Of a DNA stretch of 64,000 nucleotides, positions 17,239 through 26,531 are shown piece by piece. Under the pieces are notes generated by a model. It had not been told where the DNA came from. It worked only from the letters and a program-made list of their open reading frames with translations, and did not search any database. How positions within the stretch are numbered: position 1 is the stretch's first letter; every line of letters starts with the position of its first letter. The translations under genes were made by a program, and so were the position numbers. The DNA lies in contig NZ_JAMJFX010000017.1 in the NCBI RefSeq assembly GCF_023544865.1, positions 1 through 64,000 on the forward strand, in the 5' to 3' direction. The DNA comes from Phaeovulum molybdatiresistens (lineage in GTDB: Bacteria; Pseudomonadota; Alphaproteobacteria; Rhodobacterales; Rhodobacteraceae).

Positions 17239-19500
17239 TTGCGGAAAATCATTGCACGGAAACTTGGGACGGTCGCGCCCATTGCCCTGATCGCGGCGCT
17301 GGGCGCGCCGGCCTTTGCCGGGACGCTGGATGATGATGTGCTGATCGGCACGTCGGGTGGTGGCTATATCTTCGCCGACCCCGCGGAAGGCGTGTTGGAA
17401 CCCGGCATTCGCGCCGTGACCTTCACCAAGACCCGGATCGGTGACGGCCAGACGGCCGAATATGTCGAACCGTTTGAAGCGATCGAGACCGATTTCGAAA
17501 CGCTGGAGAAGCGCAGCGAAGTCACGAACTGCCTGATCGCCAACAACCCTGATGTATATTGCGATTCGGAACGCGGCACGGGCAAGCGGATCAAGACCCG
17601 CCTGACGGGCCCCGAGGCGCTGGACATCCGCATGCGCACCACGCCCAGCGACGAATATGCCCAGGTTGATTACTTCACCTTCGGCAAGACCTCGAACCTG
17701 ACGGGCGCGCGCATCACCGATCTGTCGATCCAGTTGCTGGATGCCGATGGCAACCTGATGAACCCCGAAACCCCCGAAGCCGCGGTTCTGTTCAACCTTG
17801 CCGCGACCGCGATCGGCCTGGGCGCCAACCTGCCGGACGGTCTTTACGGTGATGGCGGCAATGAGGGCGAGATCGGGTTCTTCTCGCCTGACGCGGCGGA
17901 ACTGGCCCTGACGGCATCGGCCAACACGCTGGATTTCGGCGCGCTGAGCAACGGCGATGGCCACTATGCGACCTATTTCGGCGATGCGCTGCTGGATGAC
18001 AGCATGGTGCCGGACGGGTTGTTCTGGGATGACAATGACAATCCGGCCGATGAATCGGCGCTGATCGCCTGGAACAACATTTCCGGGGGCGGCTGGACCT
18101 ATGGGATCATCGAACTGGGCGATGCCGCGATCGAAGCGCGCAAGATCGAACTGGCCGCGGCGCTGGGCGTCGAGGTGGACGCGCTGAATTACGTGCCCGG
18201 CGGTGCTGTGCCGCAAGAGATTGTCGATGCGGCCCAGGCGAACGGCCTGTTCAGCGTCGCCATCATCGAGGACCTGCGCAACGCGAACCTGAACTTCACC
18301 ATCACGGTCGGCAATGTCGAGACGGGTGAATTCACGCTGCGCCTGGCCCCGGGCTTCGCCCCGATTGTTGAGGCTGCGACGACCGAATACCAGTTCCGCA
18401 CCGCGGGCTATCTGGATGCAGCGGCAGAGGTCCCCTATTGGAACCTGGGCAATGCCGATGCTTATGCGGCGGAAATCACCCGCATCCTGGGTCTGGACCC
18501 GGCCGCGCAGGCCGATGCGCTGGAACAGACCGGCTTCAGCTTCCTGGGCGCCTTCTCGGGGCTGGGGATGAACCTGGGCCGCGATCAGGTCTTTGCGCTG
18601 GGCCGTCCGTCGGTGGAAATCGGCACCGATGGGGTGACGCTGTCCAGCAAGGGCGACGGCAGCTGGTCGATGGGCGATGACCTGCGCGGCTTTGCCTCGC
18701 TTCACGGCAGCTCGGGCAGCTATGAAACCACCGCCAACAGCATCGGTTACGATGTTGACACGCGCGGCTTCAGCGCCGGTGTGGAAACCGCGATCAGCCC
18801 GACGATGTCGGTGGGCGTGATGGTCGGCGGGCTTGACGGCACCGCCGAGGCCTTTGCCGGTCGCGGCGAAATCGACGCCTCGGGCTGGTCGGTGGCGGCC
18901 TATGGGCGCACCACCTTCGGTGTGGGCGGCAGCCTGCAGGCGGTCGTCGGCTATCAGGACCTGTCCTTCGACACGACCCGCAACGTGGCCGGCATGGTCG
19001 CCGAAGGCTCGACCGATGGGTCGCAGACCTTCATGGCGCTGCAGGCCGACTACATGTTCCGTCAGGGTGCGCTGACCTGGGGCCCGATGGCCTCGATCGA
19101 GCGCTATGACATCTCGGTCGACGGGTTCACCGAAACCGGCGCCGGCATCTGGAACCTGGCCGTGGGCGAACAGGATGGTGCGGTGACGCTGGTCAGCGCC
19201 GGTGTGCGCGGCGAATATGCGGTGGATGCCGCGGGCAACACGCGCGCCTATGGCAGCCTGGCGATGACCAAGGCCTCGGGCGATGATGCGATGATCGCTG
19301 CGGGCTTTGTCGGCCTGCCCTCGGGCAGCACGCCGGTGGATGGCATCGATCAGGACTGGGTCGATGTGAACCTGGGCATGACCACGACGATCCCGGGCTT
19401 TGGCGGCAAGGGTGCCGTGTTGGGCGGCGAATATCGCGGCTCGTTCGGCGATGACTATGAAAACCACGGTCTGGGCGTCTTTGTGAAGATGGCGTTCTGA
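17239..19500 (+). CDS. Surface protein with C-terminal autotransporter-type beta-barrel (choice-of-anchor F-like)
   Basis: 753 residues from a TTG start, preceded by GGAGG at seven bases. A signal peptide (residues 1-27, ending AAFAG-like) leads into a passenger of about 440 residues containing YVEPFEAIETDFETLEKR and NNPDVYCDSERGTGKR, reminiscent of choice-of-anchor F proteins. Two cysteines (CLIANNPDVYC) could form a disulfide. The last roughly 280 residues alternate polar and aromatic strands (GFASLHGSSGSYET, GWSVAAYGRTTFGVGGSLQAVVGYQ) and end in phenylalanine, as expected of an outer-membrane barrel inserted by Bam. A secreted adhesin-like or surface role is inferred; the ligand is unknown. 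Confidence 0.78.
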   Translation: MRKIIARKLGTVAPIALIAALGAPAFAGTLDDDVLIGTSGGGYIFADPAEGVLEPGIRAVTFTKTRIGDGQTAEYVEPFEAIETDFETLEKRSEVTNCLIANNPDVYCDSERGTGKRIKTRLTGPEALDIRMRTTPSDEYAQVDYFTFGKTSNLTGARITDLSIQLLDADGNLMNPETPEAAVLFNLAATAIGLGANLPDGLYGDGGNEGEIGFFSPDAAELALTASANTLDFGALSNGDGHYATYFGDALLDDSMVPDGLFWDDNDNPADESALIAWNNISGGGWTYGIIELGDAAIEARKIELAAALGVEVDALNYVPGGAVPQEIVDAAQANGLFSVAIIEDLRNANLNFTITVGNVETGEFTLRLAPGFAPIVEAATTEYQFRTAGYLDAAAEVPYWNLGNADAYAAEITRILGLDPAAQADALEQTGFSFLGAFSGLGMNLGRDQVFALGRPSVEIGTDGVTLSSKGDGSWSMGDDLRGFASLHGSSGSYETTANSIGYDVDTRGFSAGVETAISPTMSVGVMVGGLDGTAEAFAGRGEIDASGWSVAAYGRTTFGVGGSLQAVVGYQDLSFDTTRNVAGMVAEGSTDGSQTFMALQADYMFRQGALTWGPMASIERYDISVDGFTETGAGIWNLAVGEQDGAVTLVSAGVRGEYAVDAAGNTRAYGSLAMTKASGDDAMIAAGFVGLPSGSTPVDGIDQDWVDVNLGMTTTIPGFGGKGAVLGGEYRGSFGDDYENHGLGVFVKMAF

Positions 19501-19504
19501 TCGC

Positions 19505-19526
19505 CGGGCCGGGGCACCCCGGCCCG
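19505..19526 (+). terminator. GC stem-loop just after the barrel gene
   Basis: CGGGCCGGGG (19505-19514) is the reverse complement of CCCCGGCCCG (19517-19526), giving a 10-bp stem with a 2-nt apex. There is no T run, so it probably pauses transcription or protects the 3' end ahead of the stronger terminator that follows. Confidence 0.45.
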
Positions 19527-19541
19527 AAACCTGCGCAAACG

Positions 19542-19574
19542 GGGCCGCATCGGTGCAGACCGGTGCGGCCCTTT
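19542..19574 (+). terminator. Rho-independent terminator after the barrel gene
   Basis: GGGCCGCATCGGT (19542-19554) pairs with ACCGGTGCGGCCC (19559-19571), 13 bp with one G-T pair, around the loop GCAG, followed by TTTGCGTT. The rest of the 334-bp gap to the next gene shows no other recognisable element. Confidence 0.65.
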
Positions 19575-19835
19575 GCGTTGCTGCGGGGCGCGGTGCGCGC
19601 GCAAGGGGTGCTGCGGCGCCAGGCCGCAGGGCGGTGCCCCATGGGTGCGATTTCGGCAGAATTCTGCGCGCCGCGCGCGATCCGTGGGCGGCGGCCCGCC
19701 GGATTGGCGGGCTGCGGCGGGGATGTGACCGCATGGTTCTGGCATGGGGCGGGGGAATGTCTAACTGATCGGCATGTCACCGGCATGGGGCACGGCGCCT
19801 TGCGGTGATGCGGATCAACAACCAAGGACGGACCC

Positions 19836-20111
19836 ATGTCGAAACGCCTTATTCTTTCGGCTCTTTTCGTGATCGGCAGCGGTGCAGCCGCGCTTGCAGG
19901 CCATGCCAACCCCTGGACCGACGACACCTCGATCCTCGAGATGCAATATCACGATGAGAACCTTGCCCAAAGCGTCGATACCCCCGGCGAGGATGAGATG
20001 CTGGGTGAAATGGTGCAACAAGCGCGCGGCAAGCTGGAGGATATGGGCGGGGCCAGCACGGGCGGCGCCGATCTTGGGGGCAATGGCGCGGGCGGCAACC
20101 GCGCGAACTGA
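19836..20111 (+). CDS. Small secreted protein of unknown function
   Basis: 91 residues, AAGGACGG upstream. A clear signal peptide (RLILSALFVIGSGAAALAG, residues 3-21) precedes a short acidic chain with WTDDTSILEMQYHDENLAQSV and a glycine/asparagine-rich tail (GGASTGGADLGGNGAGGN). No domain is recognised. The Asp/Glu-rich middle might bind cations or be disordered. It has its own leader, lies 334 bp after the barrel gene and converges on the exporter adaptor. Signal peptide and ribosome site make it a likely real gene. Confidence 0.7.
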   Translation: MSKRLILSALFVIGSGAAALAGHANPWTDDTSILEMQYHDENLAQSVDTPGEDEMLGEMVQQARGKLEDMGGASTGGADLGGNGAGGNRAN

Positions 20112-20133
20112 CGGACCGGACGGGCGCGCGATG

Positions 20134-21372
20134 TCAGGGCCCGACGGGGCGCGGTGCGATCCGGGCGCCGTCGGTGATGCGGTTGCCGGGGTAGGCGACG
20201 ACGCGGTCGCCTTCGGACAGCCCGGCCAGAACCTCGGCGCGGTCGGCCTGGATCTGGCCGATCGTGACCGGCACCAGCACCGCGCGCCCGTTCGTTTCAC
20301 GAAACACCGCCCAGCCGCCTTCGTGGCGGAACAGCGCGCCCTGCGGCACCTGCAGCGCCTGCGGGCTGGACCAGATCACCACCCGCACGAACACCCGATA
20401 GCCATCGCCCAGACCTTCGCGCGCTTCGGGCGGTGACAGGATGTCCAGCTTCAGCCGCACGCGCTGTTCCTCGATCCCCAGCGCAGAAACGCGGGTGAAG
20501 GCGGCGGGCTCGATCCGGCGCACCTGCGCCCGCAGCGGGTCCGGCCCGCCCCAGCGTTCGATATGGGCAAGCGCCCCGGCGGCGACCTTGACCGCATCGG
20601 CCGACAGCAGATCGACCTCGATTTCCAGATCCTGCAGGTCGCCGATCGTCAGCAGCGGCTCACCCGCCTGCACCAGCCGCGCCGAGGGGTCGGCGACGGT
20701 CAGCACCCGGCCCGAATGCGGCGCGGTGATTTGCACGCAGCAATCGCCCGGGCCCGCATCAGGGCCGGCGGGCGCGGGCGCAACCAGTTGCGCCTGCATC
20801 CGGGCCAGCGTCGCGCGGTTCAGATCCAGTTCCGAGCGCGCCGCCTGCAGCGCGGCGGCGGCGGTGTCGCGCGCCTGCGTGGCCGCTTCCAGCGTGCGCG
20901 AGGCGATGATGCCGCGGTCCGACAGCGCCAGATTGCGGCGCAGTTCCGCCTCGGCATAGTCCAGATCGGCCTGGGCGTGGGACAGGTTCACCTCGGCCAG
21001 GCGCAGCGCGGCCTGGGCCTCGGTCACGGCGGCTTCGGCGGCGGCGCGGGCGCGGGCATCCAGAAAGGCGGGCTCGGCCGGGCTGATCACCGCCACCACC
21101 GTCTGCCCGCGCGTCACCGGATCGCCCACCTGCACCGGCATGCGCAGCGCCGCCCCCGTCAGCGGCGCGGTGACCAGATAGGGATCGCGCACCCGCGTCA
21201 CGCCCTCGGCCTCGACCGTCACCTCCATCGGGGCCAGCGTAACCGCGGCCAGATCCACCGGCTCGGGCTTGGGCCACAGCGCCCAGGCCGCCAGCCCCGC
21301 CAATGCTGCGGCACCCAGCAGCGGCGCGATCAGGCGCAGCGCGGCAGTCTTGCGGGGCGGGCGGTCGGGCAT
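20134..21372 (-). CDS. HlyD/MacA-like periplasmic adaptor of an ABC efflux system
   Basis: 412 residues. One N-terminal membrane anchor (LIAPLLGAAALAGLAAWAL) is followed by a split lipoyl domain (VTAPLTGAALRMPVQVGDPVTRGQTVVAV and ITAPHSGRVLTVADPSARLVQAGEPLLTI), a long alpha-helical hairpin (about 105-205, heptad-rich AEAAVTEAQAALRLAEVNLSHAQADLDYAEAELRR) and beta-barrel and membrane-proximal domains. It lies 17 bp downstream of the FtsX-like permease and completes an ATPase-permease-adaptor operon. A pair of adjacent cysteines (DCCVQI) near 210 is unusual for the family. Confidence 0.9.
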   Translation of the reverse strand: MPDRPPRKTAALRLIAPLLGAAALAGLAAWALWPKPEPVDLAAVTLAPMEVTVEAEGVTRVRDPYLVTAPLTGAALRMPVQVGDPVTRGQTVVAVISPAEPAFLDARARAAAEAAVTEAQAALRLAEVNLSHAQADLDYAEAELRRNLALSDRGIIASRTLEAATQARDTAAAALQAARSELDLNRATLARMQAQLVAPAPAGPDAGPGDCCVQITAPHSGRVLTVADPSARLVQAGEPLLTIGDLQDLEIEVDLLSADAVKVAAGALAHIERWGGPDPLRAQVRRIEPAAFTRVSALGIEEQRVRLKLDILSPPEAREGLGDGYRVFVRVVIWSSPQALQVPQGALFRHEGGWAVFRETNGRAVLVPVTIGQIQADRAEVLAGLSEGDRVVAYPGNRITDGARIAPRPVGP

Positions 21373-21389
21373 GGTCGCTATCCTTTGCG

Positions 21390-23759
21390 TTATTCCTGCG
21401 CCTTCAGCGCCTGCACGATGTCGATCCGGTCCAGCCTGCGGCGCACCACCAGCGCCGCCGCCAGCGCCGTGACCAGCACGATCAGGCTGGCCGTGGCATA
21501 GGTCGATGTGTCGATCACCAGCGGCACGCTGACCACATCGGTGGATACGCCTGCCACGATCATCGCGGCAAATCCATAGCCCGCAAGCCAGCCCGGCGGG
21601 ATCGCTGCCAGCGTCAGCCCCATCAATTCGCCCACCAGCACATAGCCCACCTCGGCCCGGCGAAAGCCCAGCACGCGCAGGCTGGCCAGGTCATGGGCGC
21701 GCTGTGACAGCTGGATGCGCGCGGCATTATAGATCACGCCGATGGTGATCAGCATCCCCAGAACCGAATAGATCGTGGCCGAAATCCAAAGGTTTTCATT
21801 GATCGTCTGTTCGAACTGGCGGCGCACCTCGGTCCAGGTGACCAGGCCCGCGACGGCCGGCGTGGTCTTGACGGTGCGGTGCAGCGCGTCCATGCGGTCG
21901 GTATCGACCATCAGATGCAGCATGTTGACCTGCGGCGCGCTGCGCATCAGCGAAAACAGCGCCGTGCGGTCGATATGCGCCTCTTGCCCGACGGTCTGGC
22001 GGATCGTGCCGGCCAGCGGGATCGACCAGGTTTCGCGCGGGGGGGCCAGCGCCTCGACCTGCAGCATGTCGCCCGGGCGCAGGTCCAGCTTGCGGGCCAG
22101 CCCTTCAGGCAGGACCAGGCCCCGGGCGGGCAGGGCGACGGGGCGGCCATCGGTGTCCAGAAGCCGCGACAGATCGGTCTGCGCGGGCCGGGCATTCAGC
22201 GTCGACAGTTCCGACCGGGCCCCGTGGATCAGCCGCACCGGCAGGGCAAAGGCGCCTTCGGCGCGGATCACGCCGGGCAGGGCCAGCACATCCTGCACCG
22301 CCGCCTCATTGCGGGCCGACGACAGGATCAGCGTCACCTGCTGGCGGTTGGACTGGGCGAACATCTCATCCATCATCAGGTCCATCGCATCGAAGGTGCA
22401 AAACGACGCCACCAGCACCGCGACCGAGGCGGACACCCCGAACAGCGTGACACTGGCCCGCCCCGGCCAGCGCGCGACCGAGCGCAGGATCATCATCGTC
22501 GTCTGGCGCAGCCGGAACGTCCGGCCCAGCCCGTCCAGCCAGCCGCGCCGGAACAGCGGCGGGGCGGGCGGCGCCATCGCCACCGCCGGGGCCAGCCGCA
22601 CCGAGGCGCGCACCGCGCGCAGCCCGCCCGCCGTGACCGTGGCCAGCGCCAGCGCCGCCGAAATGGCAAAGGGCCCCGGGCGCGGCTGATAGATCAGCCA
22701 GGGCAGGCGGAAGAACTCGGTGTAAAGCTCGGTCATGCGCTGGCCCAGCCACCAGCCCGCGGCCCAGCCAAACACGACCCCCAGCACCCCTATTCCCAGG
22801 CACAGCTTCAGATAATGCCAGCCGATCGCCCCGGTGGAATAGCCCACCGCCTTCAACAGCCCGATCTGGCGGCGTTCCAGCGCGATCAGCCGGCCCAGCA
22901 CCATGTTCACCAGAAAGGCCGACACGATCAGGAAGATCGGCGGCAGGATATAGGCCAGCGCGGCCAGCTGGGTCATCTCGCTGTCCAGAAAGGCGTGCGA
23001 GGCGTGGCGCGCGCGCCCATAGCCGCCGGTGCCGCCATAGGGTGCCAGCAGCCGGTCCAAGGCGGCGATCACCGCTGCCTCATTGGCGCCGCGCGACAGG
23101 CGCAGGGTCAGGTCGTTGAAGGCCCCGTCCAGATCGGTGGCGGCGGCCAGCGGCGCCTCGGCCATCCACAGGATGCCGAAGCGCAGGTCATCGGGCATGA
23201 TTGACCCCGCGCCCATCGTATAGATGAATTCGGGCGACAGCAGATGCCCGGTCACCACCAGTTCGCGGCGCTGGCCCTTGATCACGGCAGCAAAGCGGTC
23301 GCCGGGGCGCAGGCCATGGGCCTGGGCGAAGGGTTCATAAAGCGCCACCTCATCAGGGTGCAGCGGGTCGGGCAGGCGGCCGGCGCGCAACAAGGGCAGG
23401 TTCAGCGCCGGCGCCCCCGTGGTCGGCAACGACAGCACCCGCGCCGAAACGGGTTCGGCAAAGCCTTCCAGATCGACCAGCGCGGCGGCGATGATCCGCG
23501 CCTCCAGCGCGGCGACGCCGGGCAGGGCGGCGATATCGGGCAACAGGCTTTTCGTGGCACGGGTGGCGGCGGCAAAGACATCACCGAAGCGGTGACGCTC
23601 GTAATAAGCCTCGCGCGTGTCCATAAGCGAGGCGCGCGTGCCATTGGCCAGCACCAGCACCATCACCCCGCAGCCCAGCACCAGCGCAATCGCCAGCACC
23701 TGCGCCCAAAGACGGGCCAGATCGCGCAAGGCCTTGCGATCCAGCGCGCGCATTACCAA
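21390..23759 (-). CDS. FtsX/MacB-type ABC transporter permease, eight or more TM helices
   Basis: 789 residues. After an N-terminal helix ([22 protein letters not shown], about 18-39) comes a large periplasmic region. Two FtsX blocks then follow: one near 270-385 ([44 protein letters not shown]) and one at the C-terminus ([42 protein letters not shown]), separated by a second periplasmic domain. [16 protein letters not shown] and [10 protein letters not shown] are the classic FtsX coupling motifs. The ATPase is encoded separately upstream (7-bp overlap) and the HlyD adaptor downstream, so the set works as a MacAB-like exporter; the substrate is unknown. Confidence 0.9.
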   Translation of the reverse strand: MVMRALDRKALRDLARLWAQVLAIALVLGCGVMVLVLANGTRASLMDTREAYYERHRFGDVFAAATRATKSLLPDIAALPGVAALEARIIAAALVDLEGFAEPVSARVLSLPTTGAPALNLPLLRAGRLPDPLHPDEVALYEPFAQAHGLRPGDRFAAVIKGQRRELVVTGHLLSPEFIYTMGAGSIMPDDLRFGILWMAEAPLAAATDLDGAFNDLTLRLSRGANEAAVIAALDRLLAPYGGTGGYGRARHASHAFLDSEMTQLAALAYILPPIFLIVSAFLVNMVLGRLIALERRQIGLLKAVGYSTGAIGWHYLKLCLGIGVLGVVFGWAAGWWLGQRMTELYTEFFRLPWLIYQPRPGPFAISAALALATVTAGGLRAVRASVRLAPAVAMAPPAPPLFRRGWLDGLGRTFRLRQTTMMILRSVARWPGRASVTLFGVSASVAVLVASFCTFDAMDLMMDEMFAQSNRQQVTLILSSARNEAAVQDVLALPGVIRAEGAFALPVRLIHGARSELSTLNARPAQTDLSRLLDTDGRPVALPARGLVLPEGLARKLDLRPGDMLQVEALAPPRETWSIPLAGTIRQTVGQEAHIDRTALFSLMRSAPQVNMLHLMVDTDRMDALHRTVKTTPAVAGLVTWTEVRRQFEQTINENLWISATIYSVLGMLITIGVIYNAARIQLSQRAHDLASLRVLGFRRAEVGYVLVGELMGLTLAAIPPGWLAGYGFAAMIVAGVSTDVVSVPLVIDTSTYATASLIVLVTALAAALVVRRRLDRIDIVQALKAQE

Positions 23760-24493
23760 CTGACCTGCGAAGGTGCGATGCGGGTTTCGTTCACCTCTTC
23801 GCGCGCGATCAGCCCGTCGGCCAGATAGATCACCCGATGCGCGATCTTCCGGATGCCCGCGTTATGGGTGATGATCGCGGTGGTGGTGCCCAGATCGCGG
23901 TTCACCTCGGCCAAGGCCTCCAGCACGGTGACGCCGGTGGCGCTGTCCAGCGCGCCGGTGGGTTCGTCGCACAGCAGCAGTTCGGGGCGCTTGCCGATGG
24001 CGCGCGCGATCGCCACGCGCTGTTGTTCGCCCCCCGACAATTCCGCCGGGAAATGATCCAGCCGGTGGCCCAGGCCCACGCGTTCCAGCGCTTCTTCGGG
24101 GCGCATCGGGTTTTGCGCGATCTCGGTCACCAGGGCCACATTCTCGCGCGCGGTCAGCGCGGGCATCAGGTTGTAGAACTGAAAGACGAAACCCACATGG
24201 TCGCGCCGGAACTGCGTCAGCGCGCGGTCGCTGGCATGGGTCAGGTCATGGTCGCGAAAGGTGATGCGGCCCGCCGTCGGCGTATCCAGCGCGCCCAGAA
24301 TGTTCAGCAGCGTCGATTTGCCCGACCCCGAGGCGCCCAGCAGCACGACCATCTCGCCCTGAAACAGCGTCAGATCGACCCCGCGCAGCGCCTGCACCGT
24401 CACCGCGCCGGTGCGGTAGACCTTTGTCAGGCCCCGGGCGGACAGCACCGGGACGGGTTGGCGGGCGGGGGCTGCGGGGGCGGATTCCGTCAT
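23753..24493 (-). CDS. MacB/LolD-type ABC transporter ATPase
   Basis: 246 residues with Walker [11 protein letters not shown]-loop [18 protein letters not shown], signature [14 protein letters not shown], Walker [13 protein letters not shown] and switch His in AIITHNAGI. The sequence [11 protein letters not shown] and length match LolD/MacB family ATPases that drive FtsX-like permeases. It overlaps the permease gene by 7 bp. The start at [12 protein letters not shown] precedes a short linker before the ABC core. First gene of the three-gene export operon; 48 bp separate it from the peptide transporter permease on the same strand. Confidence 0.92.
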   Translation of the reverse strand: MTESAPAAPARQPVPVLSARGLTKVYRTGAVTVQALRGVDLTLFQGEMVVLLGASGSGKSTLLNILGALDTPTAGRITFRDHDLTHASDRALTQFRRDHVGFVFQFYNLMPALTARENVALVTEIAQNPMRPEEALERVGLGHRLDHFPAELSGGEQQRVAIARAIGKRPELLLCDEPTGALDSATGVTVLEALAEVNRDLGTTTAIITHNAGIRKIAHRVIYLADGLIAREEVNETRIAPSQVSW

Positions 24494-24541
24494 GACGTCA
24501 GCCTAGCAAGCCGATCCGCGCCGCGCCATTGCCAAGCGCGT

Positions 24542-25456
24542 TTAGCGCCCGCGGATACGTGGGTCCAGCGCATCGCGCAGCCCGTCGCCGATATAGTTGA
24601 CCGACAGCACCGTCAGCGAAATCGCGATACCGGGAATGATGACGCGCCAAGGATACAGCTGCATCTGGTCGATCGCATCATACAAAAGCCGCCCCCAAGT
24701 GGGGAAATCCGGCGGGAAGCCCAGCCCCAGAAAGGACAGCGCGGATTCGGTGATGATCGCCGCGGCGATGCCCAGCGTGGCCGACACCATGATCGGCGAC
24801 AGCACATTGGGCAACACGTGGCGCGTGACCATGCGCCGCGCGGGTGTGCCGATGGATCGTGCCGCCAGCACGAATTCGCGTTCCTTGATCGCCAGCACCT
24901 CACCGCGCACGATGCGGGCGGTCTGCATCCAGCTGGTGGCGCCGATGGCGCAGACGATCAGCAGAAAGATCCCGCCCTCGGGGCCGAAGCTGCGCGACAG
25001 CGGTTCGCGAAACAGCGTCACCATCAGCAACAGCAGCGGCAGCAGCGGCAGCGCCAGGAACAGATCGGTCAGCCGCATCAGCGGGCCTTCCAGCCGGCGG
25101 AAATACCCCGCCAGAACCCCGATCGTCGTGCCCAGCAGGATCGACAGCGACATCGCCGTCATCCCCACCGCGATCGACACCTTGCCCCCCGCCATCACCC
25201 GCGCCAGCAGATCGCGGCCCAGCTGATCGGTGCCAAGGGGATGGGCCGCCGAAAAGCCCTGGTTGCGCGCGCGCAGGTTCACCGTGGTGGGATCTATCGT
25301 CCAGATCAGCGGGCCGATCAGCACCGCGCCCAGGATCAGGGCAAAGACGGTCAGCCCGACAATGGCGCCCTTGTGGGTCTTGAACTGGTCCCAGACATCG
25401 CGCCACTGCGAACGCGGCGGGCGGGGCAGGGTCAGCGTGGCGGGGGCCTCAGTCAT
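24542..25456 (-). CDS. Peptide ABC transporter permease (OppC/DppC type)
   Basis: 304 residues from MTEAPATLTLPRPP; this ATG overlaps the oppB stop codon by 8 bp. It has a short cytoplasmic N-terminus (SQWRDVWDQFKTHKGAIVGL, family-typical), six predicted membrane helices, and the EAA coupling loop (REFVLAARSIGTPARRMVTRHVLPNV). The C-terminal GDGLRDALDPRIRGR is a hallmark of DppC/OppC proteins. It pairs with the OppB homologue upstream to form the channel and is the last gene of the operon. Confidence 0.92.
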   Translation of the reverse strand: MTEAPATLTLPRPPRSQWRDVWDQFKTHKGAIVGLTVFALILGAVLIGPLIWTIDPTTVNLRARNQGFSAAHPLGTDQLGRDLLARVMAGGKVSIAVGMTAMSLSILLGTTIGVLAGYFRRLEGPLMRLTDLFLALPLLPLLLLMVTLFREPLSRSFGPEGGIFLLIVCAIGATSWMQTARIVRGEVLAIKEREFVLAARSIGTPARRMVTRHVLPNVLSPIMVSATLGIAAAIITESALSFLGLGFPPDFPTWGRLLYDAIDQMQLYPWRVIIPGIAISLTVLSVNYIGDGLRDALDPRIRGR

Positions 25457-26456
25457 AGCGGATCCTCGGGTCCAGAATGCCATAAAGAAGATCGGCGATC
25501 AGGTTGAACAGCACGATCAGGATCGCGAATATGAAGGTCAGCGTCATGACCATCGGCAGGTCATTGGCATGGATCGATGAAATCAGCTGCTGGCCCAGGC
25601 CGTTCACCTTGAACACCTGTTCGGTGATGATCGCGCCGCCAAAGATCGTGGGCACGCCAAGCGCGATCACCGTGACCACCGGGATCATGGAATTGCGCAG
25701 CACATGGACCAGCACCACCACGCGTTCGCCAAGCCCCTTGGCGCGGGCGGTGCGCACATAATCCTGGCCCAGATTGTCCAGCATCGAGGCGCGCATGAAC
25801 CGGCTGATCTGGGCGGCATTATAAAGCGCCAGCACCGTGACCGGCATCACCATCTGGCGCAGCTGCGCCTTGAAGCTGGCCCAGTCGGTCACCTTCAGCG
25901 TCGTGTCATAGACGGACGGAAACCACTGCAGCTTGACCGCAAAAACGATGATCAGCACCACGCCGGTAAAGAAGGTGGGCACCGAAAACCCCACCATCGA
26001 AACGAACGTGCCCAGATTGTCGAACCAGGAATATTGCCGATAGGCGGACAGAATGCCGATCGGCAGCGCGATCATCACCCCGATCAGATAGGCCAGCCCC
26101 ACCACCATCAACGTCTGCGGCAGCCGTTCGGCGATGATCTGCATCACCGGCTGGCGCGACTGGAAGGAAATCACCCGCTGCATCCCCTCGCCCAGCGAGG
26201 TGCCGAACAGGTGATCAATCAGGTGCAGCGGTTCGACCCAGAAGAACTGCTTGAGCCAGAGCACGTAGCGCACATACCACGGGCTATCGAGGCCAAGGGC
26301 CGCGCGCATCTTTTCCTTGACGTCGGGCGGCACGGTCAGCGGCACATCGCCCAAGGGGTCGCCGGGGGCGGCCTCAAGCAGAAGAAAGATCACCAGGCTG
26401 ATGATCAGCAGCGTCGGCACCGCGATCAGCAATCGGCGAAGGGTAAAGGTGAACAT
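25449..26456 (-). CDS. Peptide ABC transporter permease (OppB/DppB type)
   Basis: 335 residues with six hydrophobic helices. The OppB/DppB N-terminus LRRLLIAVPTLLIISLVIFLL is followed by APGDPLGD, a long periplasmic loop (about 45-100), the EAA motif (QDYVRTARAKGLGERVVVLVHVLRNSMIPVVTV) and the C-terminus LYGILDPRIRYD. It lies 75 bp after the solute-binding gene, a gap holding a stem-loop that could lower expression of the permeases relative to the binding protein. Confidence 0.93.
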   Translation of the reverse strand: MFTFTLRRLLIAVPTLLIISLVIFLLLEAAPGDPLGDVPLTVPPDVKEKMRAALGLDSPWYVRYVLWLKQFFWVEPLHLIDHLFGTSLGEGMQRVISFQSRQPVMQIIAERLPQTLMVVGLAYLIGVMIALPIGILSAYRQYSWFDNLGTFVSMVGFSVPTFFTGVVLIIVFAVKLQWFPSVYDTTLKVTDWASFKAQLRQMVMPVTVLALYNAAQISRFMRASMLDNLGQDYVRTARAKGLGERVVVLVHVLRNSMIPVVTVIALGVPTIFGGAIITEQVFKVNGLGQQLISSIHANDLPMVMTLTFIFAILIVLFNLIADLLYGILDPRIRYD

Positions 26457-26490
26457 CGGCGCCTCGGGTCAGGGTCTGGCAAGGGGTGGG

Positions 26491-26517
26491 GGCGCGGGCA
26501 GATGGCCCGCCCGCGCC
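26491..26517 (-). terminator. Intercistronic stem-loop between binding protein and permease genes
   Basis: GGCGCGGGC (26491-26499) pairs with GCCCGCGCC (26509-26517) over a 9-nt loop, inside the 75-bp gap before oppB. Similar hairpins after binding-protein genes commonly cause partial termination or protect upstream mRNA, giving excess binding protein. No T tract is seen. Confidence 0.5.
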
Positions 26518-26531
26518 GCCCGGTCACAGGG

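Noticed and set aside
17065-19734. 889-codon minus-strand frame opposite the barrel gene
   Set aside because: Codon bias artefact of the high-GC plus-strand gene; the plus frame has signal peptide, ribosome site and terminator.
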